Source of the DNA: MED-G116 sp038107835
GTDB lineage: Bacteria > Pseudomonadota > Alphaproteobacteria > Puniceispirillales > Puniceispirillaceae
Direction of reading: 5' to 3'
Assembly: GCA_038107835.1 (NCBI GenBank)
Contig: JAYNHH010000014.1
Span: 1-54,891 of the forward strand
Length of the DNA: 54,891 nucleotides
The notes beneath the pieces are model-generated. The model saw nothing but the letters and a program-made list of their open reading frames with translations, had not been told where the DNA came from and did not search any database. Positions 25,354 to 34,024 of the stretch are shown here, piece by piece. Within the stretch, counting starts at the first letter, position 1; each line of letters starts with the position of its first letter. The position numbers and the translations under genes are program-made.

Positions 25354-26568
25354 ATGTCATCATCAGCCCTCAAGGCGGTCAGCGCCAAGAAGGTCAATGA
25401 TATCTATCTGAATATTGGCCATTTTCTGGATCATTTAATGATGTTGATCTTTGCCAAGGCGGCCTATGATGCCGGCCGCCATTTTGGCATGAGCTATGAT
25501 GAGATCATTGTCTATGGTGTTGCCGGTTTTGTCCTGTTTGGTGGCATGGCACCGGTGGCGGCGCAGCTTGCCGACAGATTCTCGCGCTCGCTGCTGATGG
25601 TGATCTTTCATTTTGGCATCGGTGGCGCTGCCATTCTGGCAGGATTCACCCAGACTGTCTGGCAATTGGCGGCGGCCATCGGCCTGATCGGCATTTTTGC
25701 CGCAATCTATCATCCTGTTGGCATTGCGATGCTGATCAAAAGCAACAGACGCATCGGCTTTCGTCTGGGTATCAATGGCGTGTTTGGCAATATGGGCGTG
25801 GCGGCGGCACCATTGATTGCCGGTATCCTGCTGACCATGGGTGATTGGCGGCTATGTTTTATCCTGCCGGGCCTTTTCTGCCTTGGTTATGGCGTGGCCT
25901 TCATTGCGGCGTTGCGTGAGGATTGCACACCGCGCGTCGCGGCGGCAAAGACGGGACGGGCAGGGTTCGCCCCGAACTGGAAACTGGCACTTGGCGCGAT
26001 GCTGCTATCGACTGCCAGTGGCGGGTTTATTTTTGGCGCGATGACTTTTGTCGTGCCGCGTTATTTCGAAATTTCCATGACCAGCATTTCAACCTCGGTG
26101 GCGATGACGGGTCTGCTCGCCTCGCTTGTCTATGCCACCGCATCCTTTACCCAGATCGGCGTTGGCTGGCTGATAGACAGATTTTCGCCCAAATGGGTGT
26201 TGTTCACCATTGGCCTTGGGCAGATTCTGTTTATTTTTCTGGCCGCCCGATTTACCGATTATGTGCTGTTTTTCGTGATGCTCGTGGCGATGAGCTTTGT
26301 TTTTGGGCAGATTCCGATAACCGACACCATTCTTTCGCGCTATGTCCCGGATGAATGGCGGGCCAAGGCGCTCAGTGTCAAATTCATGGTGAATCTGACG
26401 ATCGGCGCAACGGTGTTGCCGATCTGTGGGGTCATTCTACAGTCAGGTGCGCCGATGAGCAGCCTGTTCGCCGTGATGAGCGCTGTTGCCATTCTGGTTG
26501 CCCTGTCCGGGCTGCTGCTTCCCGTTCAGGCTGATGACCAGCGGCGTGACATGATGCCGGCGGAATAG
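25354..26568 (+). CDS. Major facilitator superfamily transporter
   Basis: 404-aa MFS protein with twelve predicted helices. The motif A position reads AAQLADRFSRSLLMV, and YHPVGIAMLIKSNRRIGFRL fits the helix 4-5 region. The second half carries GWLIDRFSPKWVL. The ATG at 25354 is chosen because GGAGACGGA precedes it; an ATG nine codons upstream (25327) is possible. Substrate not recognisable; the family fold is clear. The upstream neighbour is nfsA, the downstream neighbour a MATE pump. Confidence 0.85.
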   Translation: MSSSALKAVSAKKVNDIYLNIGHFLDHLMMLIFAKAAYDAGRHFGMSYDEIIVYGVAGFVLFGGMAPVAAQLADRFSRSLLMVIFHFGIGGAAILAGFTQTVWQLAAAIGLIGIFAAIYHPVGIAMLIKSNRRIGFRLGINGVFGNMGVAAAPLIAGILLTMGDWRLCFILPGLFCLGYGVAFIAALREDCTPRVAAAKTGRAGFAPNWKLALGAMLLSTASGGFIFGAMTFVVPRYFEISMTSISTSVAMTGLLASLVYATASFTQIGVGWLIDRFSPKWVLFTIGLGQILFIFLAARFTDYVLFFVMLVAMSFVFGQIPITDTILSRYVPDEWRAKALSVKFMVNLTIGATVLPICGVILQSGAPMSSLFAVMSAVAILVALSGLLLPVQADDQRRDMMPAE

Positions 26569-26690
26569 CCGCTCCGCCTGGTTGGGGCGCAACCGCATGG
26601 ACAGCAATGGCCCTCCTGGTGCATAGTCCGCGCGCACAATCCGCGCGCCTCCGACCGCACTGTCGGCCCCGAACCCCGGAAAGACCAGCA

Positions 26691-28085
26691 ATGAGCCGAA
26701 CGCGAAACCTCTCCACAGGCAGCCTTGCCGAACATTTCCTCCATCTTGCGGTGCCAGCAGGCATCGGAATGCTGTTCACCACCCTGTATAATGTTGTCGA
26801 TGTGTTTTTTGCTGGCCTGATCGGCACCGATGCGCAGGCTGGTCTGGCGATTTCCTTTCAGGCGTTTTTCATTCTTATTACTTTTGGCTTTGGCCTGTCG
26901 GCGGCGATGACCGCCCTTGTCGGCAACGCCATTGGGGCCAGGGACGATTCTGCCGCCTGTCAGATTGCGGTGCGGGGGATTGGGTTCGGGTTGCTGATTT
27001 CGGCGCTGCTGATCGTGGTGGCGGTCTGGCTTGGCCCCCTGTTGATCAAGCTGGTCTCGACCGAGGGGGCCTACAGGGAGGCCGGAACCCGGTATTTCAT
27101 GGTTCTGCTGGTGGCTATCCCGTCCTTTGTAATGTCATTTGGTATCAACGGGTTGTTGCAGTCACAGGGCGATACCGTGTCGATGCAGCGCGCCCAGATC
27201 GGCGCATTCTTTGCCAATATCGGTCTCAATCCGCTGTTGGTGTTCGGACTTCCCGGTGTCTGGGGGGGAATGGGTTTTGACGGCATTGCCGTTGCCACGG
27301 TGATCAGCCAGACAGGCGTGATGATCTATGTCGGCCGGCAATTGTTCAGAACCGAGCTGATGGCCGGGTGGCAGCTGGCGGATTTACGGCCGCGATTGAC
27401 AACATCCCGGGCCATCGCAGGCCAGATGCTGCCAACAACCATGACCATGATGGTCATGATGACGGCGGGTTTCATCGTTCAATATTACCTGAAAACCTTC
27501 GGCACTGCGGCGGTTGCGGCCTATGGTGTTGCGCTGCGCGTTGAACAGCTGTTTCTGTTGCCTGTCTTTGGCCTGACCGGGGCGTTGTTGCCGATTGTGG
27601 CGCAGAATTATGGCGCTGGTGAGATGGAGCGGACGCGCGAGGCGCTCTTTACCTGCTGGAAATATGGGTTCATCTTCATGGCAGTTGCCTGTCCGGTCCT
27701 GTTTTTTGCCGCGCCGCTGCTGATGCGATTGTTCACCAGCGATGCCGATGTGATACGGATCGGCGTCAGCTATCTGCGGGTTGATGGTTTCATTCTGCCG
27801 ATCTACATGATGCTGTTTGCCATCAACTCGTTCCTGCAGGCGTTGAAACGGCCGATCTGGACATTGTGGATTGGCATTTACCGGCAATCCTTTGGCGTTG
27901 CCTTTTTCAGCTGGGTCTACGTCTATCTGCTTGATTTCGGGGTGATTGGCGTCTGGTTCGGCATTGCCACAAGCGTGCTGACAGGACTGCTTCTATCGCT
28001 GTTGATCACCGGTCATGTGGCCAGACAGCTGTTGGGTGGATTGTGGCGCCGCGGCGCACCCGCGCCTATTGCCCCGTCTGATTGA
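26691..28085 (+). CDS. MATE-family multidrug/Na+ antiporter
   Basis: 464-aa, twelve-helix MatE protein. The first repeat begins HFLHLAVPAGIGMLFTTLYN, then VVDVFFAGLIGTDAQAGLAI, characteristic of the NorM/DinF-type fold; the second repeat has VAAYGVALRVEQLFLLPVFG. The ATG at 26691 starts just ahead of the conserved region with GGAAAG 6 bases upstream; frame-compatible Met codons further 5' lack the family sequence. Exports cationic compounds using a Na+ or H+ gradient. Its last 20 bases overlap the convergent ArsH-like gene. Confidence 0.9.
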   Translation: MSRTRNLSTGSLAEHFLHLAVPAGIGMLFTTLYNVVDVFFAGLIGTDAQAGLAISFQAFFILITFGFGLSAAMTALVGNAIGARDDSAACQIAVRGIGFGLLISALLIVVAVWLGPLLIKLVSTEGAYREAGTRYFMVLLVAIPSFVMSFGINGLLQSQGDTVSMQRAQIGAFFANIGLNPLLVFGLPGVWGGMGFDGIAVATVISQTGVMIYVGRQLFRTELMAGWQLADLRPRLTTSRAIAGQMLPTTMTMMVMMTAGFIVQYYLKTFGTAAVAAYGVALRVEQLFLLPVFGLTGALLPIVAQNYGAGEMERTREALFTCWKYGFIFMAVACPVLFFAAPLLMRLFTSDADVIRIGVSYLRVDGFILPIYMMLFAINSFLQALKRPIWTLWIGIYRQSFGVAFFSWVYVYLLDFGVIGVWFGIATSVLTGLLLSLLITGHVARQLLGGLWRRGAPAPIAPSD

Positions 28086-28788
28086 CCCGGTCTGACAGCT
28101 CGGCCGGGCTCTCGACACGTTCTGAATAGCGGCTGGTGAGATAGTCACTGCGCCCCCGTGTCAGCAGGGTGAATTTGACCAATTCCTCAATCACGTCGAC
28201 GATCCGGTCATAATAGGGTGACGCCAGCATCCGGCCCGCTTCGTCAAATTCCCTGAAAGCCCTCGGTACGGATGATTGGTTGGGGATGGTGATCATCCGC
28301 ATCCAGCGGCCGAGGATGCGCAGCTGGTTGACGGCATTGAAACTCTGTGAGCCGCCACACACCTGCATTACCGCAAGGGTTTTACCCTGCGTGGGGCGAA
28401 TGCCGCCGAGCGAGAGCGGGATCCAGTCAATCTGTGATTTCATTACCCCGGTCATTGCACCATGGCGTTCCGGTGAGACCCACACCATGCCCTCAGCCCA
28501 GCTCGCCAGATCGCGCAGCTCAACCACTTTTGGGTGGGCTGCGTTGTCCTCATCGGGCAAAGGCAGGCCGGATGGGCTGAAAAGCCGTGCCTCAGCTCCC
28601 AGATGTTCCAGAACCCGGGCTGACTCCTCGGCCACGAGGCGCGAATAGGAGCGCTGCCGAAGCGAGCCATAAAGCAGCAGGATGCGCGGCCTGTGTCCCG
28701 GATCAGCCGCTGCGGTCAGGGCATCCTTGTCGATGCTCCCGATGGCATGCAAATTCAGATTGGGGATTTCCTCTGACATGTTCGCCAT
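28066..28788 (-). CDS. arsH: ArsH-like NADPH-dependent FMN reductase
   Basis: 240-aa flavodoxin-fold protein. ILLLYGSLRQRSYSRLVAEE is the FMN phosphate loop, and SPERHGAMTGVMKSQIDWIP followed by GKTLAVMQVCGGSQSFNAVN match ArsH. Characterised ArsH enzymes oxidise organoarsenicals or reduce quinones and azo dyes. No arsR, arsB or arsC gene adjoins it, so the arsenic link is from the family only. Start at 28788 (MANMSEE) has GGAAAT close upstream; 28779 and an earlier Met are alternatives. Confidence 0.85.
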   Translation of the reverse strand: MANMSEEIPNLNLHAIGSIDKDALTAAADPGHRPRILLLYGSLRQRSYSRLVAEESARVLEHLGAEARLFSPSGLPLPDEDNAAHPKVVELRDLASWAEGMVWVSPERHGAMTGVMKSQIDWIPLSLGGIRPTQGKTLAVMQVCGGSQSFNAVNQLRILGRWMRMITIPNQSSVPRAFREFDEAGRMLASPYYDRIVDVIEELVKFTLLTRGRSDYLTSRYSERVESPAELSDRVNQTGQ

Positions 28789-28908
28789 ATTTCCAGTTCT
28801 GCCTGTGGCACCCCATTGTTTTACCCTCAATTCTGTTTTTTTGGAACAGCGTCACTGATGAAAGCCGGTGCTGTCCGGGCGTGGGGTGACGGGCACTTGC
28901 CGCCATGT

Positions 28909-29319
28909 CTAGCCAGCGGGCATCTGGCATTTGATCCGGCGCTGGCTTTGTTTCAGCCAGCCACCGTTCCGGCGCACATAATCGGCGATCTGCAGGGTGC
29001 CGATCTCGGTGTTGAGCATCCAGCTCTGGCGGGCGAAAGGCTGGGTGTCAGGCGTAATGTGATGATAGCTCAGACACCAGATTTCATCGTCCCTGATGAT
29101 CAGTTTCTGCGACAGCATTTCGGGATTGTCCGGCACACAGAAATCCTGCCATTCCGCGCCAGTCATTTTCTTTGCTGTGGCGCCGAACAGGCCGTTCTCA
29201 AAGGAATATTGCTGTCCATCACATTCGATTGACGGTGTTTCAGCCCCTGCTGCCATGGTTTTGGCGACAAGGAGGGCTGCCAGCGGCAGACAATATCTGG
29301 TTGAACCTGAAATCCTCAC
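28909..29319 (-). CDS. Small exported protein of unknown function
   Basis: 136-aa protein with a signal peptide (MRISGSTRYCLPLAALLVAK, then TMAAGAE, cleavage near residue 26). The mature part of about 110 residues has cysteines in IECDG, DFCVPD, IWCLSY and RIKCQM, an even number that could form two disulfides in the periplasm. It starts with GTG at 29319, preceded by GGTGGAG. No family recognised. Composition is ordinary and the gene is flanked by long non-coding stretches. The presence of a signal peptide and Cys pairs makes a real gene likely. Confidence 0.62.
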   Translation of the reverse strand: MRISGSTRYCLPLAALLVAKTMAAGAETPSIECDGQQYSFENGLFGATAKKMTGAEWQDFCVPDNPEMLSQKLIIRDDEIWCLSYHHITPDTQPFARQSWMLNTEIGTLQIADYVRRNGGWLKQSQRRIKCQMPAG

Positions 29320-29693
29320 AACATCTCCACCCTAGCCTGCCGGTGCCGGTTTGCCAAATCCCTAAAAGATATCCTGCTGCCGTCAGACCCCTTTGTGACT
29401 GGGCCTGATCCATGGCCGGGAATGCCCCCTCCCATGCGCCAATAAAGAAACCCCCGCTGGATAATCCAGCGGGGGCCATGTCCCAGACGCTTTTATCATC
29501 AGCCGCAGGGAGCATCTCGAGACGGTCAGGTAAGGCCTGAGGCGTCATCTTGCCTAAATCGTACAACGGACATTTTTCTGGTTTGTTTAGCGCCTTGTGA
29601 ATTTTTTTCGCACGGGATGGATTTGCCAAACTGGCTGTTGGCATTTAGCGTCCTTGGAAGTGACTTGACGGTGCTGGTGCAGGGAGCGCGACG
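29320..29693. other. 374-bp non-coding region with orphan terminator and operator-like repeat
   Basis: No convincing gene was found between the small exported protein and the deacylase gene. It contains a strong minus-strand terminator hairpin (29451-29475) with no known gene upstream of it on that strand, and an inverted repeat TGCCAA (29624-29629)/TTGGCA (29638-29643) located 50 bases ahead of the deacylase start. A minus-strand reading frame from 29644 runs through the hairpin and has no recognisable protein features. Confidence 0.5.
29439..29475 (-). terminator. Rho-independent terminator (minus strand)
   Basis: CCCCCGCTGG (29451-29460) and CCAGCGGGGG (29466-29475) form a perfect 10-bp stem with a 5-base loop. 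On the minus strand it is followed by TTTCTTTATT. No annotated minus-strand gene precedes it within 600 bases, so it may end a small RNA starting in 29480-29690. Confidence 0.8.
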
Positions 29694-30848
29694 ATGAAAA
29701 GAACAGAAATCTCCATTTCGGGCGACAGCCCGGGAACGTCCTATCACCTCACCCGTCTTGAGATTGGCCCCGATGATCCCGCCCTGCCGAAAATCTTCAT
29801 TCAGGCAGGTCTGCATGCAGGGGAACAGCCGGGAATGATGATCCTGCATCATCTTCTGGCCATGCTTGATGCGGCTGACCAGTCCGGTCTGCTCAGGGCG
29901 CGTTTCGTGATCTTCCCGATGGTCAACCCAATCGGCATGGGGCAGGCCGGCCTGCACCATCATCAGGGCCGGTATGATCTGCCGTCCGGAGTCAATTTCA
30001 ACCGTGGCTGGTTCGATTTGTTTGCCATGCTGGCGGGCAATGACGGGCTTGCACAAATGGCGGCCGCATTGTCGCCTGACGATGCCGCGCATAACACGTC
30101 TGTCATCAGACAGGCTGTCGCCGCCGCGCTGGAGACCCATCAGCCGGTCACAGCCCTTGATCATCAGCGCCTCCATGTGGCGCGCGAGGCGTTTGACAGC
30201 GACATCGTTCTGGATCTGCATTGCGATGACGCCGCTTTAAGCCATATTTTCATCGTCCCGCAATTGATGCCCGGGGCGCAGGATCTGTCTGACTGGGTAG
30301 GGGCGGCGGCCACCCTGACAGCCGAGGATAGCGGCGGTGGTTCCTTTGATGAGGTTTGGCCGGGGCTGTGGATCAGGATGGCGCGCCATTTCCCCGACCA
30401 TGCCATTGCCCCGCCACCACTCGCGGCGACGCTCGAATATCGCGGCTATTGTGATGTTGATGATCAAATGAACCGGCAGGATGCCGAAAATCTTCTGGGT
30501 TTCCTCAACGGGCGCGGTTATGTCGGTGGTGAGGCCGTTGCAATGCCAGTGCCGTCACCTCTGCCCCTGCCCTTGACCGCGACGGAAGTCGTGATTGCTG
30601 ACCGGCCGGGCCTTCTGGCCTATCATGTAGAGCTTGGTGATGTCGTCGCTGCGGGCGATGTGCTTGCCGATCTGATCATCCTCGATGGCCCCACCGCCTT
30701 TGTCGAGCGTCATCCGGTCCGGGCTGGCACGGATGGTTTGATTCTCTCGCTGCGGTGCCTGAAATATGTGTGGCCGGGGGATACTGTCGCCAAGGTCGTT
30801 GGCAACACGCCACTGGCGCATCGCACCGGCTATCTGCTGGAAATGTGA
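29694..30848 (+). CDS. Succinylglutamate desuccinylase/aspartoacylase family zinc deacylase
   Basis: 384-aa M14-like (AstE/AspA) metallo-deacylase that removes an acyl group from an acylated amino acid. Zinc ligands are visible as His41 and Glu44 in GLHAGEQPG and the later His in VLDLHCDD; VNPIGMGQAG and VNFNRGW are substrate-binding loops of the family. A C-terminal beta domain with a biotinyl-like turn (GLLAYHVELGDVVAAGDVLA) is typical of the larger bacterial members. AGGGAG precedes the ATG by 5 bases. A separate transcription unit with an inverted repeat 50 bases upstream. Substrate uncertain. Confidence 0.85.
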   Translation: MKRTEISISGDSPGTSYHLTRLEIGPDDPALPKIFIQAGLHAGEQPGMMILHHLLAMLDAADQSGLLRARFVIFPMVNPIGMGQAGLHHHQGRYDLPSGVNFNRGWFDLFAMLAGNDGLAQMAAALSPDDAAHNTSVIRQAVAAALETHQPVTALDHQRLHVAREAFDSDIVLDLHCDDAALSHIFIVPQLMPGAQDLSDWVGAAATLTAEDSGGGSFDEVWPGLWIRMARHFPDHAIAPPPLAATLEYRGYCDVDDQMNRQDAENLLGFLNGRGYVGGEAVAMPVPSPLPLPLTATEVVIADRPGLLAYHVELGDVVAAGDVLADLIILDGPTAFVERHPVRAGTDGLILSLRCLKYVWPGDTVAKVVGNTPLAHRTGYLLEM

Positions 30849-30944
30849 TCCGGGAAAAACCCGCCCACTTGGCATGGTTACTGCAATCATGGCATCATCA
30901 TTGATGAAGAGCTTTTGCGGTCTGTTGGGCAAGGAGAGAGGGTT

Positions 30945-31238
30945 ATGACAGAAATTGGCAAACAGGGCATGAAGACAATCGCCGATTTGATGGATGAGGT
31001 CGAAGCACAGTCACAGACCAGACCGCAGGAAGAACTCCTCATGGAATGCCTGATTGCGCTGTTGAAACAGTTTCCCGACTACACCCCGCCACGGCTGCGC
31101 TCCGATGGGGGTATCCTGATTCCGCTTGATGCCGAATTGCAGAAAAGCCGGGAAAGGTCAAAGAACGCCGCGCTCGCGATCAAATCCATGATGGATCGTG
31201 ATCACAGGCCAAAGAAAAGCCGAACCTGGGTCGAATAG
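30945..31238 (+). CDS. Small hypothetical protein
   Basis: 97-aa soluble, charged protein (MTEIGKQGMKTIADLMDEVE at the start, a Lys/Arg-rich tail KSMMDRDHRPKKSRTWVE). No family recognised and no signal peptide. The ATG at 30945 has AAGGAGAGAGG just upstream, a strong ribosome site that supports a real gene; an in-frame Met ten codons earlier overlaps that site. Convergent with phnX, 13 bases apart. Function unknown. Confidence 0.6.
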   Translation: MTEIGKQGMKTIADLMDEVEAQSQTRPQEELLMECLIALLKQFPDYTPPRLRSDGGILIPLDAELQKSRERSKNAALAIKSMMDRDHRPKKSRTWVE

Positions 31239-31251
31239 GCGCTCTGCGCCG

Positions 31252-32037
31252 TCAGCGCTGCTGCAACCTGTCAATCAGGGCCGGCACGGCGGCAACACTG
31301 TCAATGACATGATCAGCCCCCGCATCGCGGAGCTTTCTGGCGGCGGCATCATTCAGCCGGTTCCGCTCCGCCTCCGGCAGTGCCGCCAAGTCTGTCTCAC
31401 TCAGGCCGACATAATTACCGGTAAGAGAAATGCCGACGGTGATGCAACCCGCCGCCCGGCCTTCGGCAATGCCGGGGATTGTGTCGTCAATTTTGATCAC
31501 TGTCTCGGGTGGATAGACCGCAAGATCGGCAAAGCAGCGATACATCATCACTGGTCCAGGACGTCCTTCTGCCAGATCATCACCACAAACCAGATTGTCG
31601 GGGCTGTATCCTGTAGCACTTGCCAGTGGCAGAATTTTCTCCATCACCGACCGGCCATAGCCTGTGGTTGAGCCGATCTTGATGTTGTTGGCCCTGAGAT
31701 AGGTGATGGTCTCAACCGCGCCCGGGATGAGGGTGGCATATTGCGCTGCCACCGCTTCATTCAGGGGCGTGAAAATCTCATAGAGCCTGTCAATGTCATC
31801 GGTGGTGGCGGCATGCCCGAACCGGCTCTCAAAAGCCGCAGCGATGCGCGGCATCTGCAGCATGGCGGCAATGTGATCGCGCTTGGGAACGCCCATCGGC
31901 TCACGCGCCTCGGCATGTGTGACGGCTATCCCCTCTTTGGCAAACAGCTCGGTGAAAACAACCGTCGGGGCAAGTGACCCAAAGTCAATCATCGTCCCCG
32001 CCCAGTCAAATATGACTGCCTGGATTTTTCCTGTCAT
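31252..32037 (-). CDS. phnX: Phosphonoacetaldehyde hydrolase (phosphonatase) PhnX
   Basis: 261-aa HAD-superfamily enzyme cleaving phosphonoacetaldehyde to acetaldehyde and phosphate. The nucleophile Asp11 lies in IFDWAGTMIDFGS, and Lys52 in GVPKRDHI is the Schiff-base lysine that defines phosphonatases. TTGYGRS and KIDDTIPGI complete the HAD motifs. It needs 2-aminoethylphosphonate transaminase (PhnW) or another source of phosphonoacetaldehyde, none of which is in this window. It is downstream of phnF on the same strand (135-bp gap) and so may be under the same control. AAAGG lies 9 bases before the ATG. Confidence 0.95.
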   Translation of the reverse strand: MTGKIQAVIFDWAGTMIDFGSLAPTVVFTELFAKEGIAVTHAEAREPMGVPKRDHIAAMLQMPRIAAAFESRFGHAATTDDIDRLYEIFTPLNEAVAAQYATLIPGAVETITYLRANNIKIGSTTGYGRSVMEKILPLASATGYSPDNLVCGDDLAEGRPGPVMMYRCFADLAVYPPETVIKIDDTIPGIAEGRAAGCITVGISLTGNYVGLSETDLAALPEAERNRLNDAAARKLRDAGADHVIDSVAAVPALIDRLQQR

Positions 32038-32172
32038 CGCCTGTGCCTTTCAGATAATGGTGAAGTCTCATATCAGCAGATCAATGGGTTGAAAACAAAC
32101 CAACCGGTTGCGCCCCTCGCGACAGATGGCCATGAAACCCGGTATGGCGGCAATGTCAAAGGGCCAGAAAGG

Positions 32173-32868
32173 CTACTCCATATTGACACTCAAAACCATG
32201 CGGTCGCCGATGAAGTGAGTGGTACCATATTCGATCGGCGTGCCGTCCAGCAGGATATTTACCGCATTGACACGCAGCAGCGGTGCGCCCACCTCGCATC
32301 TGAGAATATTTGCCATCATTGCCGTGGCCGTGACCGCGGTTACCTCTGTCTCGCTTCGCAGATAATCGGCAATGCCAAGGGCGGCAAAGGCTCTGGTCTT
32401 GGAGGGGTTGGTCTGCAGATGTGCAAGGATACCCGCGCAGCGCCCAGCGGGGAAGCGGCTGGTGGCATGCATGATTGGCATATTCTCAACATAGCCGAGG
32501 CCCTCGGCAACATGCACCATTTCGCTGGCTTGGATCGCCAGTTTGCCAGCCTCAACCGACGTTGCATGCCGCGTTTCGACACTCGTGATCGTGCGCGACG
32601 GCACGCCATCGCTGGAAATATTCTGGGAAAACCGTGTCCGCTTGCCGATGTGATAGGTTGCATTTTTGGCGGTGACAAAAACGCCCGAACCCTTCTTGGA
32701 AAAAACGAACCCTTCCTCGCGCAGTAATCCAAGCGCCCGCCTTACGGTGTGCCGGTTAACATTGAAACGGTTTGCCAGTTCGGCCTCGGTCGGCATTTTC
32801 TCTCCGGCTCTGTAATGACCCGCGCGGACATCATTCAGGAGTTTACGATGAATTTCTCGCCAGAGCAT
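32173..32868 (-). CDS. phnF: Phosphonate operon GntR/HutC-family repressor PhnF
   Basis: 231-aa regulator with an N-terminal winged helix (about residues 1-70: AGEKMPTEAELANRFNVNRH, then TVRRALGLLREEGFVFSKKG) and a C-terminal UTRA ligand-binding domain. The start at 32868 is preferred to the ATG two codons upstream because AAAGG is 6 bases before it but abuts the earlier one. It is divergent from phnG with a 146-bp shared control region, the classic position of PhnF. Likely represses the phn operon and itself; ligand unknown. Confidence 0.92.
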   Translation of the reverse strand: MLWREIHRKLLNDVRAGHYRAGEKMPTEAELANRFNVNRHTVRRALGLLREEGFVFSKKGSGVFVTAKNATYHIGKRTRFSQNISSDGVPSRTITSVETRHATSVEAGKLAIQASEMVHVAEGLGYVENMPIMHATSRFPAGRCAGILAHLQTNPSKTRAFAALGIADYLRSETEVTAVTATAMMANILRCEVGAPLLRVNAVNILLDGTPIEYGTTHFIGDRMVLSVNME

Positions 32869-32885
32869 ACTCATCCTTTCTGTGA

Positions 32886-32952
32886 TGAAAATTTCACAAA
32901 TTAAGATTTGAAAAAGAATGCCTGACAGCGTAGTATTTGTCTAGTTGTATAG
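32886..32952. promoter_or_regulatory. Candidate PhnF operators in the phnF-phnG divergent region
   Basis: Two features stand out: TGAAAATTTCA (32886-32896, perfect 5-bp arms around one base) just upstream of phnF, and repeated half-sites GTCTAG (32939-32944) and GTATAG (32947-32952) with 8-base spacing. GTNTA half-sites resemble those of HutC-type repressors. Sequence seen; binding is inferred and unverified. Confidence 0.35.
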
Positions 32953-33014
32953 TAAATCCAGAACTCTGATATGGGCGCGCTGTTACCGGAATGATGCGTG
33001 CAGAAGAGGCCAGA

Positions 33015-33446
33015 ATGGAACGACGGGAATGGCTGGGCCTGATGGCAAAGGCAGATGCTGCTGATTTGATGGGATGCTGGGCGGCGGCAGGCCTGTCGCC
33101 GGATTACACCGAATTACGCCCCCCGGAGATTGGCAGCGTCATGGTGCGCGGGCGCATGGGCGGCAAGGGTGATGCCTTCAATCTGGGTGAGATGACGGTA
33201 TCACGCTGCTCGGTACAGCTGGCCTGTGGGACGGTGGGCCATGGCTATATAAGGGGACGCGCAAAACAGGCGGCGCGGCATGTGGCTTTATGCGATGCGT
33301 TGCTGCAAACCGCCGAGGCGCCGGCCATCGCCAGCAAAATCCTGTCGGTGCTGGCTGCCAGGCGTGAGGCGGTGGTGGCGGAGACCGCCAGCAAGGCGGC
33401 GGCGACCAGGGTTGATTTTTTCACCCTTGTCAGAGGACAGAATTGA
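33015..33446 (+). CDS. phnG: C-P lyase subunit PhnG
   Basis: 143-aa subunit of the PhnGHIJ core complex. MERREWLGLMAKADAADLMG aligns with the known PhnG N-terminus (RQHWMSVLAHSQPAEL in E. coli), and GDAFNLGEMTVSRCSV is the conserved middle. The ATG at 33015 has GAAGAGG 5 bases upstream; an ATG eight codons earlier (32991) is possible and would give the usual 150-residue length. With PhnH and PhnI it transfers ribose triphosphate to the phosphonate. First gene of the plus-strand phn operon; the stop overlaps phnH (TGATG). Confidence 0.93.
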   Translation: MERREWLGLMAKADAADLMGCWAAAGLSPDYTELRPPEIGSVMVRGRMGGKGDAFNLGEMTVSRCSVQLACGTVGHGYIRGRAKQAARHVALCDALLQTAEAPAIASKILSVLAARREAVVAETASKAAATRVDFFTLVRGQN

Positions 33447-34024
33447 TGCAGCCGGATGCGCTCAAAGGCGGCTTTGCCGATCTGCCTGTCCAGTCTGCCA
33501 TGGCCTTTCGCACGGTCATGCAGGCAATGGCCCGGCCCGGAACGATACATCATTTGGATGGGGCTGTGCCGCCAGCTCCGCTGTCGGTCGCCGCTGGTGT
33601 GGTTCTGCTCACCCTGTGTGACCCGGATACACCATTGTTCATTGGCGGGTCGGTTGATACGCCGGATCTGCGAAGCTGGATTTCCTTTCATACCGGCGCG
33701 CCGCTTGCCGCCGCCGGCGACGCGGTGATCGCGATCGGTGTGTGGGAGGATTTTGCCCCGCTGGCTGCCTTTTCTGTCGGCAGTGCTGAATATCCTGACC
33801 GTTCGGCAACGCTGATCACTGAGATGGAGTCGCTGGTGGGTGAGGGCAGCGACGCCTGCCGCCTGACGGGGCCGGGCATTCGTGACTTTTCCACTCTGTG
33901 TCTGCCCGATGCGGCGCTGATGCAGGCGAATGCCGCCCTGTTTCCGCTGGGCCTCGATTTCATCCTGACGTCATCTTTGGCTGTTGCGGCGCTTCCCCGC
34001 TCAACCAGAATTGAGGTGATCTAA
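33446..34024 (+). CDS. phnH: C-P lyase subunit PhnH
   Basis: 192-aa core-complex subunit. QSAMAFRTVMQAMARPGTIH is the PhnH signature, and a central LCDPDTPLFIGGSV follows. Length matches the family (about 190). ATG at 33446 overlaps the phnG stop and the last base of its stop is the first of phnI's ATG (TAATG), so phnG-H-I are translationally coupled. Needed for forming the ribose-1-phosphonate triphosphate intermediate together with PhnG, PhnI and PhnL. Confidence 0.94.
   Translation: MQPDALKGGFADLPVQSAMAFRTVMQAMARPGTIHHLDGAVPPAPLSVAAGVVLLTLCDPDTPLFIGGSVDTPDLRSWISFHTGAPLAAAGDAVIAIGVWEDFAPLAAFSVGSAEYPDRSATLITEMESLVGEGSDACRLTGPGIRDFSTLCLPDAALMQANAALFPLGLDFILTSSLAVAALPRSTRIEVI

Noticed and set aside
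26627..26648. 9-bp direct repeat TCCGCGCGC x2 (13-base period) and a small CCGAC/GTCGG hairpin upstream of the MATE gene
   Set aside because: Low-complexity GC-rich sequence in a 122-bp gap; only two copies and no further context, so likely chance.
29240..29644. 134-codon minus-strand frame between the exported protein and deacylase genes
   Set aside because: Reads straight through a strong terminator hairpin, overlaps the 5' end of the exported-protein gene on the same strand, and shows no recognisable protein features.
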